DNA from: Pseudoalteromonas piratica
GTDB lineage: Bacteria; Pseudomonadota; Gammaproteobacteria; Enterobacterales; Alteromonadaceae
Direction: 5' to 3'
Assembly: GCF_000788395.1 (NCBI RefSeq)
Contig: NZ_CP009889.1
Coordinates: forward strand, 1-64,000
Length of the DNA: 64,000 nt
Within the stretch, counting starts at the first letter, position 1, and each line of letters begins with the position of its first letter. Positions 35,289-44,173 of this stretch are shown one piece after another. A program made the position numbers and the translations under genes. A model generated the notes under the pieces. That model searched no databases, was not told the origin of the DNA, and saw nothing but the letters and a program-made list of their open reading frames with translations.

Positions 35289-38210
35289 TTAGAAACGGTA
35301 AGTTACACCAAGGTTATACGTGGTACCGTAAGCATCGTGATTAATTGAGTCAAAACCACGTGATGAGCCGTAAACGCTCGGTGGCTTTTTATCGAATAAG
35401 TTATCGATACTGGCGCGGATCATTACTGAATCTGATACTTCATAACCCGCACTTAAGTCCACCACTGTCCAGCTTTTCACATCGCGCTGTTCGTTGTCAT
35501 CTAATTCGCCAAGTTCAATTAACTCGTCGATTTCACGGCCGCGTAAACCTTCTATATCATCTTGATAACTATCAGTATAGTTTGCACCAAGCGAGATGTA
35601 ATAACGCTCTGCGTCAAATGAAATTGAAAAACGACCGACATTTTCAGGGTAGCGGAATGTGCCTACAAGTTGCTCAATGTCATCTGAACCCGGCTTGTTA
35701 CGGTCGTAATCAAGGTAGTGGGTGGCGTCGAGTTTTAATGTTAAATCACCCGCATCAAAACGAAAACGCTGATCAATTTTAATGTCTAAACCACGAATAT
35801 CTTGGCTACCGGTGTTTTCTAATTGAATCACATGGTCGCGATAAAGCTCTAGGCTGTACGAGCGCGGATCATATTCATTTATGTAAGACGCTAGAATTTC
35901 ATCTAAGTTTGCACCCGCTTGATCAATGTAAAGGCCGCTATTATCGGTCACGCTACACACGTCTTCACCATACGAAATACCCATTTCACCATTAGGAACT
36001 AAACCACAGTGGCGCAATGATTCATCAGTAATTGCACGAGCAAGTACCCCTGTCATATTGGTATCAATGACATCGTCGTAATTAAATTGCCAGTAATCTA
36101 ATGTAATGGTGGTATCGCGGCTTGGGCTCCATGCAAAACCAAGCGATAGTGACTCAGATTCTTCGGCATTTAATGCGCTGTTACCTAGTTCTAGGCTATT
36201 TACCGTCACTTGTGTGCCGTCACCTTCGCAGTATAAATCAGCTACGGCTTGGTTAGCGCCACAGTCAAAGGTTGATGTGGTTGTTCTGAGTTTTACACCT
36301 GCTTGGGTAAGCGAAGGTGCTCTAAACGAGGTTGCCCACGCAGCGCGTAACATTACTGAATCAACTGGGCGATAGCTTATGCTCACTTTAGGATTAAAAG
36401 TTGAGCCAAAGTCATCAAAATGGTCATAACGCCCTGCAAGTTGCATTTCAATTTTGTCGCTAACTGGTACATAAAGTTCGGCAAAGGCACCAAATTGCGA
36501 GCGCTCAGCTTCGGCAATGCTCGAACCATAACCAAATACATCTACTAAGTATTCGTTGTCAGCATTTGCTACCGCGTTAGTTGATGGAATATCTGAAAGC
36601 TCTTCTTTACGGGCTTCTAAACCAAATGACGATTGAATATCCATGTCGCCAATTGTTACGAGCTCGCCAGAAATTGTGAAATCCCAACCGTAAACACGGC
36701 TTTTACCGTTACGTGTTGGTGTTTCTTGCGTAAGCGCTAAAGTTGCATCGTTAGTGCTATCACCCACTAAAAATGGGTTATAAAAATCAAGTAACGAACC
36801 TGCACCGCAGCTAATATCGCCATTATTTTGCTGTGCTATTGTGCCATCTGAACACAGCTCACCTGCGAGTGCTGCATGGAATTTATAACGGTTGTAAACG
36901 CCCTTTACAGCCACTTGATCTGAGCGTGATTCAGAAAACATGATGCCTGTTTCCCAATCCCAATCTGCTAACTGCCCTTCAAGGCTAGTAACAAAACGCA
37001 TATTTTCAGATTCAACTTCAACGGTGCGTGGGTCGTTAAAGCGCGCATCAAATTGGAAACCCCATTGCTCTTGCCCTAGCAAAGTATCAAACGGGTCAAT
37101 ATACAGCGAATCAAGTAATGGGTTATTGCCGTTAGCATCGTCATAAATAAACAAGGCATCTTCTTTTACCCACGGGCCTTCGCTGTCATCCAGCTGGTTA
37201 ATTGCAGCAGGTGTTGAATATGCAGTAGATTTAGTTTTGCTGTAGAACATCTCGGTATTCCAAACAAGATCGCCCACAGCTTGGTTAAACATAAAACCAC
37301 CCGACATACTTTCAAACGGCGCGCGTAATACATCGTCTTGATTACCGTAGTAAGCACAAATTTGCTCGCCATATTCGGTTGTCACCAGCTCAGTTAAGCA
37401 GCCAGGTGCAGGCTGTTCGTTACCATCACGGCTGCTGTAGTAATAAATATTTGGCGTGTTTTCAAGCTTTGGTAAGTATGAATAGCTGTTAACTAAATTA
37501 GGCGATGCAAGGTAATCGCGGTCGCTTGCATTAAACTGGTTGCGGTCATAGTAATCAGCGAATACGGTTAAGTTGCCGTCACCAATTTGGGTGCCCCAAA
37601 TAAGGTTTATTTGTTTTTTACTTTCATCTGAATCTTCAAAGCTATCACCGTAGCTCACTTCAAATTCGCCACCATCGAAGTCTTTTTTCAAGATGTAGTT
37701 AATCACACCCGCTACCGCATCAGCGCCATAAATTGCCGACGCGCCTGTCGCTAATATTTCAACACGCTCAATTGCTGCAAGCGGGATGGAATTTACATCG
37801 ACAAAGTTTTGCGTGCCTGCGGCAAATGAACTTGGCGCAACGCGACGACCATTAATCAGCGTAAGTGTTGCTGATGGGCCCATACCACGTAGGCTTGCTG
37901 CGGCTTGCCCTGCTGGTGTAGAGGTTGATGTACTGCCACTTTCACTGGTTGAGAATGTGCCTGCACCGCCTTTTAGCTGCGGAATATCTTGTAGTAATTC
38001 GTAAATCGATGAAGCACCTGAACGCTCGATGTCTTCTGCACTTAAAATTGTGATTGGTTGAGTGCCTTCAAGGTCAACGCCTTTAATACGTGACCCTGTG
38101 ATCTCAATGCGTTCTACTGATTCTGCTTCTGAATTTTTGGCTGGTTGCTCTGCAGCATGTGCTGACACTGACAGCGCTGCAAAAATGGCTAAGGTTAACT
38201 TGTTATACAT
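35289..38210 (-). CDS. TonB-dependent outer-membrane receptor (operon with iadA)
   Basis: A 973-residue receptor with a signal peptide (MYNKLTLAIFAALSVSAHA), TonB-box region (VERIEITGSRIKG), plug domain (about 45-175; ILSAEDIERSGASSIYELLQ, SLRGMGPSATLTLINGRR, IPLAAIERVEILATGASAIYG) and a barrel ending TYNLGVTYRF. The SRIKG..GTQPI plug belongs to the group often called Oar-like or peptide/polymer receptors in Alteromonadales. Because it is transcribed with a carrier and isoaspartyl dipeptidase and is divergent from a cyanophycinase-like gene, I infer that it imports beta-Asp-Arg or short cyanophycin pieces. It is the first gene of the operon. Confidence 0.9.
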   Translation of the reverse strand: MYNKLTLAIFAALSVSAHAAEQPAKNSEAESVERIEITGSRIKGVDLEGTQPITILSAEDIERSGASSIYELLQDIPQLKGGAGTFSTSESGSTSTSTPAGQAAASLRGMGPSATLTLINGRRVAPSSFAAGTQNFVDVNSIPLAAIERVEILATGASAIYGADAVAGVINYILKKDFDGGEFEVSYGDSFEDSDESKKQINLIWGTQIGDGNLTVFADYYDRNQFNASDRDYLASPNLVNSYSYLPKLENTPNIYYYSSRDGNEQPAPGCLTELVTTEYGEQICAYYGNQDDVLRAPFESMSGGFMFNQAVGDLVWNTEMFYSKTKSTAYSTPAAINQLDDSEGPWVKEDALFIYDDANGNNPLLDSLYIDPFDTLLGQEQWGFQFDARFNDPRTVEVESENMRFVTSLEGQLADWDWETGIMFSESRSDQVAVKGVYNRYKFHAALAGELCSDGTIAQQNNGDISCGAGSLLDFYNPFLVGDSTNDATLALTQETPTRNGKSRVYGWDFTISGELVTIGDMDIQSSFGLEARKEELSDIPSTNAVANADNEYLVDVFGYGSSIAEAERSQFGAFAELYVPVSDKIEMQLAGRYDHFDDFGSTFNPKVSISYRPVDSVMLRAAWATSFRAPSLTQAGVKLRTTTSTFDCGANQAVADLYCEGDGTQVTVNSLELGNSALNAEESESLSLGFAWSPSRDTTITLDYWQFNYDDVIDTNMTGVLARAITDESLRHCGLVPNGEMGISYGEDVCSVTDNSGLYIDQAGANLDEILASYINEYDPRSYSLELYRDHVIQLENTGSQDIRGLDIKIDQRFRFDAGDLTLKLDATHYLDYDRNKPGSDDIEQLVGTFRYPENVGRFSISFDAERYYISLGANYTDSYQDDIEGLRGREIDELIELGELDDNEQRDVKSWTVVDLSAGYEVSDSVMIRASIDNLFDKKPPSVYGSSRGFDSINHDAYGTTYNLGVTYRF

Positions 38211-38320
38211 ACTTCACCTGTTTCTGATTGGGTGATTAAACAAAACAGACATATCCCATCAATTTGAGGGATCGATTGTGTAATTTAGACGCAACTATGT
38301 CGTGTTTTAGCCAATGTAAT

Positions 38321-38334
38321 TGTGACAGATCACA
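38321..38334. promoter_or_regulatory. Perfect palindrome in the divergent promoter region
   Basis: TGTGACAGATCACA: arms TGTGA and TCACA with a 4-base spacer, 111 bases from the TonB receptor start. The arms are those of a CRP site, but CRP needs a 6-base spacer, so the owner is unclear. It could be shared by the operon and the cyanophycinase-like gene. Confidence 0.4.
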
Positions 38335-38403
38335 GTCAAAAGGCGTGTTTAATCAAAAGAAATTTTATTTTTGTAATTTTTTTGGGGGTGGGTTGCATAC
38401 CAA

Positions 38404-38473
38404 TAGACAACACCACGGTTAAAAACCGTGTGTCTACTCGTCGAACCACTCAGAAAGGTAGTGTGGTGAGTAG
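38404..38473 (+). repeat. Two adjacent overlapping hairpins in the leader of the cyanophycinase-like gene
   Basis: First hairpin 38404-38436 (TAGACA..CCACGGTT / AACCGTG..TCTA); second 38434-38473 (CTACTC..CCAC / GTGG..GAGTAG). They share three bases, so only one can form fully at a time, as in switching leaders. Alternatively this is a repeated extragenic palindrome. Both lie 170-240 bases upstream of the gene start. The remaining gap (38211-38641) has no gene. Confidence 0.5.
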
Positions 38474-38641
38474 AAGTAACAAACAAGCTGATTCGCTTTT
38501 TTTAACATTTCTTCATCTCGTGTTTTTTGACATTACAAACTGGCGTGTGCTAGTTTGCATCCCGCAAAGTTCATAATTTTTATATCACAGCTTTTTTTGT
38601 GATGACAAGCCATTTTTTTAAAACTTGATTGGAAATTAATC

Positions 38642-40261
38642 ATGAACCTTGTGCCTTTTGTAAAAAATTTCACCTTGGCGTTTTCGCTTTTTTATAGCCT
38701 AACATCCTCTGCGCAAACACTTTATTTAGCGGGCGGCGCACTTAAAACGTGTTCGAGTTTAGCGCCAAAAAACTGCATTGAAAAAACTTCATTTTCATCA
38801 CACGCAAAAACCCATTCACTCTATTTAGTTAACGAAACAGCCATCACTGCGATTAACTCAAATTGGCCAAATACCAACACACAGCATAAGATTGCCACGC
38901 GTAAATTACTTAACAAAATAAAAAGCAAACACGCCATTTCCAAAGCAGAGCTTATTGATAAATTTAAAAACGAAAATGCCGCGTTATACCGCGCTTTAAG
39001 CAATCAAGAATATTACTTTGTATTTGATATGCTTGAACTACCACTCATTGTGAAAAATAAGCGTATTAGCGAGCAAGTACTCACAAACAAAAACAAAGTT
39101 AAAGGCACAACTGAGATTTTAAACGCCATTAGTTTAGACATTAAAAACGCGCCAAATAAAACCCTGTTTTTAGTCACAGCGTCTTCTCGTGACCCTTATG
39201 AATCCGCCGATTTTTATAACGGCTTATTTAGCCAATACAAGATAAATGCAAAGTGGTTAGCGCTGACACCAGCGCTTGCTAAAGCCATTGCAAAACAAGA
39301 TTGCGAAAACCTTGATAACTACCGCAACAAAATTAATTTTGCCTATAACCGCGACACGGTTTACCCCGATTTAACAGCGCAAGAAAAAGCCTTGTGTGAT
39401 GCTGGCATCGACAATTTAATCACTACCCTTAAAAACGCCGATGGCCTGTTTTTTAATGGCGGGGATCAATCCCTTACTAAGCAGGTATTTGTTAATGCAG
39501 AAACAAAAGAACCTTACCCTTGGTTTGAGGTTATTCAAAGCCGAGAAATTTTAGTAGGCACAAGTGCTGGCACGGCCATGCAATCGGGTGGCCAAAATAA
39601 TTATGGTTATGTACCCATGATCACCAACGGCAGTAGCCTAAACGCACTTAAAAATGGCGCGTTTGATGCACCGCCTCCCGCTGAAAATTGTCATAACCAA
39701 GGCGGCTGCCAGCACCTTGAGTTTGATGCGCTCACTTTTGATAAACACGGTGGTTTAGGTAGCTTTGATTTCGGTATTTTGGATACTCATTTTAGCGAGC
39801 GCGGCCGAACCCCTCGCTTAGCCGTTTTAATGCAAGCAACCAAGCAACAATTTGGCTTTGGTGTTGATGAAACTACTGCGCTTAAAGTGGAAAAAAGCAC
39901 AGGTAAGATGTCGGTCATTGGTAAAGAAGGCGTTGTAATATTAGCGCACACGGCAAAGAACACTTTTCGTTATCACTTTATGCCTAATGGTGAAGAATTT
40001 ACGCTCTCAAGCCTAAAACAGAGAAAAACCGAAAATAAAAAAGCAAATTCTGGTGAAGAAAACGTTTTTAAAAATGCTATTTCAAATGGGCAAATTCGAC
40101 GCGCATTGCAAGACTTTTGTAACAGTGAAAAACAGGCAATGACACTAGTTGAAACTACCCAAAAAGACACACCCGTTACATTTGAAAAAGATGCAAACAC
40201 CACTTGTGTAAAAACGCTTGCAGGTGCTTACCGCATTGAAAATATGCTGATGCGTTTGTAG
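38642..40261 (+). CDS. Secreted cyanophycinase-like S51 peptidase
   Basis: A 539-residue exported peptidase with a signal peptide (cut after SSA, about residue 24). S51 motifs: FFNGGDQ (271-276 region), nucleophile elbow VGTSAGT with Ser308, and DTHFSERGRTPRL with His383, as in cyanophycinase. It is larger than the cytosolic enzyme CphB, with an N-terminal extension and a Cys-containing insertion (about 345-360, ENCHNQGGCQH), like known extracellular forms (CphE type). It would cut cyanophycin outside the cell to beta-Asp-Arg. The divergent operon offers import and cleavage of those dipeptides. Substrate assignment is inferred from motifs and context. Confidence 0.82.
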   Translation: MNLVPFVKNFTLAFSLFYSLTSSAQTLYLAGGALKTCSSLAPKNCIEKTSFSSHAKTHSLYLVNETAITAINSNWPNTNTQHKIATRKLLNKIKSKHAISKAELIDKFKNENAALYRALSNQEYYFVFDMLELPLIVKNKRISEQVLTNKNKVKGTTEILNAISLDIKNAPNKTLFLVTASSRDPYESADFYNGLFSQYKINAKWLALTPALAKAIAKQDCENLDNYRNKINFAYNRDTVYPDLTAQEKALCDAGIDNLITTLKNADGLFFNGGDQSLTKQVFVNAETKEPYPWFEVIQSREILVGTSAGTAMQSGGQNNYGYVPMITNGSSLNALKNGAFDAPPPAENCHNQGGCQHLEFDALTFDKHGGLGSFDFGILDTHFSERGRTPRLAVLMQATKQQFGFGVDETTALKVEKSTGKMSVIGKEGVVILAHTAKNTFRYHFMPNGEEFTLSSLKQRKTENKKANSGEENVFKNAISNGQIRRALQDFCNSEKQAMTLVETTQKDTPVTFEKDANTTCVKTLAGAYRIENMLMRL

Positions 40262-40269
40262 CGCACCTA

Positions 40270-40310
40270 ATCGGTAATCTTGCGATACAAATATCTGCAA
40301 GATTGCCGAT
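40270..40310 (+). terminator. Hairpin after the cyanophycinase-like gene
   Basis: Inverted repeat ATCGGTAATCTTGC / GCAAGATTGCCGAT (13 of 14 pairs) with a 13-base loop, 8 bases after the stop. Only a weak T run follows. Confidence 0.65.
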
Positions 40311-40393
40311 GTTAGATTGTATTAAACGATTTTAGTGTTCAATTACTGACTTTCAACATATACTGACCCCAAAATCAGTACACAGAATTAACA

Positions 40394-40780
40394 ATGATTG
40401 GCCACGGAAAAATTAGCTGTACATGGCAAAGTAATATTTTGCATTTGAACGTATTCGGTCCTTTTAATGTAATTGGCGTGAAAAGCGCATTTGAAGAGCT
40501 CAAAAAGCAGGCCACCATTTGCTCGCAAGATACCTGGTACCGCATTGATGTAATTGATGAGCAAACACTAGGCTGCCCTGAAGTGATGAAAATTATCGGG
40601 CAAACGTATGTATGGAGCCTTGAAAATAACTGCCAAATGATTGCTATTGTGTGTGCCAATCGCGTGCAATTAAGTTTACTTAACGCGTTTATTGAAAAGT
40701 CGGGGTTAAATATTCGCGCCTTTACAAACCAAGAAGAGGCAATTGCTACCCTACACAATTTATCTACTCAAAGGGGCTAA
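40394..40780 (+). CDS. Conserved hypothetical protein, STAS-like, paralogue of the one at 50180
   Basis: A 128-residue soluble protein with alternating strands and helices in the style of SpoIIAA/STAS-like domains: a beta strand ILHLNVFGPFNVIGVKSAFEEL, a central IDVIDEQTLG, and a C-terminal AFTNQEEAIATLHNL. It shares pattern and length with the protein at 50180-50578: both have a G-P-[FW]-N turn after the first hairpin and a final helix with an E/D-x-A-x-x-x-[IL]. Function unknown. It is a single gene between two transporters; no partner is suggested. Confidence 0.6.
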   Translation: MIGHGKISCTWQSNILHLNVFGPFNVIGVKSAFEELKKQATICSQDTWYRIDVIDEQTLGCPEVMKIIGQTYVWSLENNCQMIAIVCANRVQLSLLNAFIEKSGLNIRAFTNQEEAIATLHNLSTQRG

Positions 40781-40811
40781 ACTCATTCTTAACTACATGT
40801 ATTGCCTTGCT

Positions 40812-41975
40812 TTAAACGCGCCTACTTACCAAGAAAGAATATCCCCAACCAATTATCAGCCCCCAAATAATCGCATTTAGACCCAAAAAGCTGATACCTG
40901 AAAGCGTTACCAAAAATGTTAATAGCGCTCCTTCCCGATAGTGTTCGTTAGAAAATGCACTTTGCAAACACATTAGTAGCGTTCCTAGCAATGCAAAACC
41001 AGCCAGCATTTCTGTTATTTCTCTTGGAAACGCCAAGAAGATAGCAACAACACTCGATGCCAAGGCACCTGCAACAATATAAAATACACCTGCCCATATC
41101 ACTGCGCGATAACGGTTATGCTTGTTGTTATCAACGTGTTCGTTCATGCAGATTGCTGCCGAAATTGCAGCAAGATTTAAACTGAATCCACCAAACGGCG
41201 CTCCCAAAATATTTATAATCCCTGTCCCCACCAAAATGGGTTTAACCGGTGTGTTGTATCCATAGCTTTGCATCATCGCAATGCCCGATAAGTTTTGCGA
41301 TAACATGGTGACAATATAGAACGGGATGGCAATATTAATGATTGCGCCTAAATCAAACTGAGGTAACAACCAAATTGGTGCTGCAATGCCTAAATTAGCA
41401 TTACTTATCAATGTATTATCAAGGTAAAACGCCGCTACTAAACTTACTATCAATAGCATCAGCATCGTGTAATTTGCGGCAAACCGTTTGCTTAGCGCAT
41501 AAGTGGTAAACAACAATAAAAACACACCCGATACACTCATAATAGGTTCAAAGGCATTAATACAAAACGGCAGTAAAATAGCCGCCAACATAGCGGTTGC
41601 CAGCGGTGAAGGGATGCGTTTCAGCGCATTAGATAACGGCGTGATAAGCCCAGTAATAAAAATAAGTGCGCCAGTAACCACAAACGCGCCGAGTAAAGTA
41701 GGCAAGTCATGTTGCGGGGCAACACCTACTAACATGGCGGCTCCTGGGGTTGACCATGCCGTTAAGATGGGCGTTTTGTAATACCACGAATAACCGATTG
41801 AGCTAAACCCCATCATTAAGCCAAGCGCAAGCAGCCAGCTTTCAATTTGTGCCGCAGAGGCACCAGCAGCGGTTACGGCTTGTAAAATAATAACAATAGA
41901 GCTGGTGTATCCAATCAATACCGCGCTAAATCCCGCAGTGATATGACTTACAGATACGTATTTATTGTTCATCAT
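40812..41975 (-). CDS. BenE-family (benzoate/H+ symporter-like) transporter
   Basis: A 387-residue inner-membrane protein with about 12 helices, of the BenE family (nucleobase-cation-symporter fold). Landmarks: HITAGFSAVLIGYTSSIVIILQA, YKTPILTAWSTPGAAMLV, GAPFGGFSLNLAAISAAICMN and a final LTFLVTLSGISFLGLNAIIWGLI. Benzoate transport is known for one member only; the true substrate here is unknown. It is divergent from an XRE-cupin regulator, with two near-identical operators between, so it is surely the regulator's target. Similar YdcO/YdcN pairs occur in enterobacteria. Confidence 0.85.
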   Translation of the reverse strand: MMNNKYVSVSHITAGFSAVLIGYTSSIVIILQAVTAAGASAAQIESWLLALGLMMGFSSIGYSWYYKTPILTAWSTPGAAMLVGVAPQHDLPTLLGAFVVTGALIFITGLITPLSNALKRIPSPLATAMLAAILLPFCINAFEPIMSVSGVFLLLFTTYALSKRFAANYTMLMLLIVSLVAAFYLDNTLISNANLGIAAPIWLLPQFDLGAIINIAIPFYIVTMLSQNLSGIAMMQSYGYNTPVKPILVGTGIINILGAPFGGFSLNLAAISAAICMNEHVDNNKHNRYRAVIWAGVFYIVAGALASSVVAIFLAFPREITEMLAGFALLGTLLMCLQSAFSNEHYREGALLTFLVTLSGISFLGLNAIIWGLIIGWGYSFLVSRRV

Positions 41976-42006
41976 TAGTGATTCTCTATGTTATATTTTT
42001 ATCGTT

Positions 42007-42062
42007 CGTGCGCAATAACGCACAGCCTGCAAAAACAATAACACCGTGCGCTATAACGCACA
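42007..42062. promoter_or_regulatory. Duplicated palindromic operators of the BenE/XRE-cupin pair
   Basis: CGTGCGCAATAACGCACA (42007-42024) and CGTGCGCTATAACGCACA (42045-42062) differ in one base. Each has the inverted core GTGCG-N6-CGCAC; centres are 38 bases apart, so on nearly the same face of the helix over 3.6 turns. They lie between the two divergent genes and are very likely the regulator's operator. Confidence 0.8.
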
Positions 42063-42076
42063 ATAGAGAATTAACC

Positions 42077-42616
42077 ATGAAAGATGCCATTTTTAGAGCA
42101 GAGATAGCCCAACACTTGAAAAGTGAGCGCAAAAAGAAGGGATTGAGTTTAGATAAAGCCGCTAAATTAACCGGTGTCTCGAAAGCTATGCTGGGTCAAA
42201 TTGAACGTGAAGAATCAAGCCCCACTATTGCCACATTGTGGAAAATTGCCAGTGGGCTTGAAACCTCCTTTTCTGCATTTTTCGCCGATAAGCCTGATTT
42301 ACGTGAAAGTGAACGAGTATTTCCTGAAGATCCGCGTATGAAAATAAATACCCTATTTGCGTTTCAACCAGACACAGGCATTGAAGTATTTGAGATCACG
42401 TTATCTGAGCGCCACCAGCAATTATCAAGTGCGCATAATATTGGTGTGATTGAGCATATTCATGTCATTGAAGGTGAGTTGCAGGTGTATTTTGATCAAA
42501 CCTGGCACCCCTTAAAAAAAGGCGACAGCGTTCGTTTTTATAGCGATCAGCTGCACGGCTATGAAGCGCTCAGTGAAACAGCCGTCTTCCACAATATTAT
42601 TAGTTACCCAAAATAA
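42077..42616 (+). CDS. XRE-family regulator with cupin domain
   Basis: A 179-residue regulator: HTH_3 domain (about 8-63; GLSLDKAAKLTGVSKAMLGQIEREES) and a C-terminal cupin_2 domain (about 105-178; IEHIHVIEGELQVYFD, LKKGDSVRFYSDQLHGYE). Cupin-HTH regulators bind small ligands in the cupin and control a neighbouring transporter or catabolic gene. The ATG at 42077 is preferred; the upstream open frame runs through the operators. The second operator ends 15 bases before the start, so autoregulation is likely. Comparable to E. coli YdcN, whose partner is the BenE-like YdcO. Confidence 0.87.
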   Translation: MKDAIFRAEIAQHLKSERKKKGLSLDKAAKLTGVSKAMLGQIEREESSPTIATLWKIASGLETSFSAFFADKPDLRESERVFPEDPRMKINTLFAFQPDTGIEVFEITLSERHQQLSSAHNIGVIEHIHVIEGELQVYFDQTWHPLKKGDSVRFYSDQLHGYEALSETAVFHNIISYPK

Positions 42617-42660
42617 TGCTGTTTTAAGCATGCCGCTAAAGTAGATTTAACAATAAGTCA

Positions 42661-42692
42661 AAAAAACCTAATAGTTGATTATTAGGTTTTTG
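42661..42692 (-). terminator. Terminator between convergent genes
   Basis: Stem AACCTAATA / TATTAGGTT with a 6-base loop, flanked by A and T runs on both sides; it can serve both the regulator gene and the EEP gene. Confidence 0.75.
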
Positions 42693-42716
42693 TTTTTCGA
42701 TACTTAGTGAAGTGCA

Positions 42717-43937
42717 TTACTTTGCACATGAATTTGCTAACGCTACATCAACCCACACTAAACGATGATCTGATGACGCGTTTCTGTCGGCGACTAAATA
42801 AGCCGCTTGCTCTGTTTTGGTAGGCCAAAATACACCACTTTTTATTACGTTAACGTTCGCTGACGGTAATACATAGTCAGCGCGCATTCCCCAACTTGCT
42901 GTATGTGTAGCAGCGTGAATGTTTTCTGGTTTATTTTGAAAGCCACCTTGAGATTGTGGCGCTGGGTAGTTATTAATCGCAGGGTGTGACAATAATTGAT
43001 TAATTGCATTTGGGTGCGCGTCACCATCCACCGCGCTGGCATTTAAATCACCCAAAATAACAAAACGTTCAGCGCTTATCCCGCCTCGTCCACCGTTATC
43101 ATCATAAATATAGTGATTACCTGATTGGCTAATGTAATCTCGCCAAAAACGAATTTCGTCATGATTACGTTTGCCATTACGATCTTCTTCGCCATCAAAT
43201 ACCGGTGGTGTTGGGTGGCTTGCCAGCACATGAATCGTGTTATTGCACACATTTACCGGCACATCCCAATGAGACTTGGAAGACAAACGCATTACGGCGC
43301 GCTCATCACTTGAGTACCATTGGCTGCCATTTGGGTTAACTGGCATCAAATTATTCGGCATATCTTGCCACAAAAAGTGTTGGAAAGTACGGACTTGCTC
43401 TGAAACGATGGGGTATTTAGACAATAACACCATACCATATTGCCCTGCATAGCGCCCAAAACCGAAGTGCGATAGTTTTACTGAATCGCCCTCTAACTCG
43501 GTTTTCACCCCCGTGTTTACGGGTGCAAGATAGACATATGGGTAACTAATTGGCGCAAAGCCGTTTTGCGATACTTCAAGGTACGCTTGTTTAAACAAAT
43601 CAATGCCTTTTTCGCGCTTTGCAATGTAATCGAACTCATTGAGTAAAATTATATCTGGGCGGGTGCGCTGAATAATTTCAGCAATATTATTAATTTGTTG
43701 AACATCGCCATTTTTAAGTGCTTGCGTAAGCGCATCGGCATTCAAGGTTGATTGTGCAGCTGATTGTTCGCTTGATTGATAATTAGTGGCCTCCATACTG
43801 ACATTAAATGTTGCAATGCGAAGCACTTTGTTCTCGTTGATATTTTTAACATCTTGCTGCGGTGTTGGCACAGTATTGCAGCCCAACAGCATACCTAACA
43901 CAGCAGCGTAACTAATGGCACGTAAATTAATATTCAT
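42717..43937 (-). CDS. Endonuclease/exonuclease/phosphatase-family lipoprotein
   Basis: A 406-residue exported protein with a lipoprotein signal (lipobox LLGC) and an EEP (DNase I-like) domain. Catalytic blocks: LRIATFNVSME, RPDIILLNEFDYI (Glu), NTIHVLASHPTPPVFDGEE, FVILGDLNA (Asp, Asn), and the final SSDHRLVWVDV (Asp-His). These are the metal and phosphate ligands of the superfamily. On the cell surface or in the periplasm it may cut extracellular nucleic acid or phosphodiesters; such secreted EEP enzymes help phosphate scavenging in marine bacteria. Single gene. Substrate not determined. Confidence 0.85.
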   Translation of the reverse strand: MNINLRAISYAAVLGMLLGCNTVPTPQQDVKNINENKVLRIATFNVSMEATNYQSSEQSAAQSTLNADALTQALKNGDVQQINNIAEIIQRTRPDIILLNEFDYIAKREKGIDLFKQAYLEVSQNGFAPISYPYVYLAPVNTGVKTELEGDSVKLSHFGFGRYAGQYGMVLLSKYPIVSEQVRTFQHFLWQDMPNNLMPVNPNGSQWYSSDERAVMRLSSKSHWDVPVNVCNNTIHVLASHPTPPVFDGEEDRNGKRNHDEIRFWRDYISQSGNHYIYDDNGGRGGISAERFVILGDLNASAVDGDAHPNAINQLLSHPAINNYPAPQSQGGFQNKPENIHAATHTASWGMRADYVLPSANVNVIKSGVFWPTKTEQAAYLVADRNASSDHRLVWVDVALANSCAK

Positions 43938-44173
43938 ACACTTTAACAATGGCTTAATTTTGGCTTGGAAAATAGCTTAGTTCCTAGTGAAGCGCAAACA
44001 AAGACGCTCAGCCACCAATAAACACTTCATCCGTTAAAACAAACTTAAATTAAGCCTTGCGTAACTTTCTGTTACATCTATAAAAATATAACAATGGCAA
44101 TAAGTTATACAATTTGATACTAATAAACTCATAATAAAAATAAGCTTTGCACAAATAAATTGTCATTCTACAT

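Noticed and set aside
38321..38334. A CRP binding site
   Set aside because: The arms TGTGA and TCACA are right but the spacer is 4 bases and not 6, so I list only a palindrome of unknown owner.
38322..38576. An 84-codon open frame upstream of the second cyanophycinase-like gene
   Set aside because: It starts at GTG without a ribosome site and runs through the two hairpins; its sequence is low-quality and the region looks non-coding.
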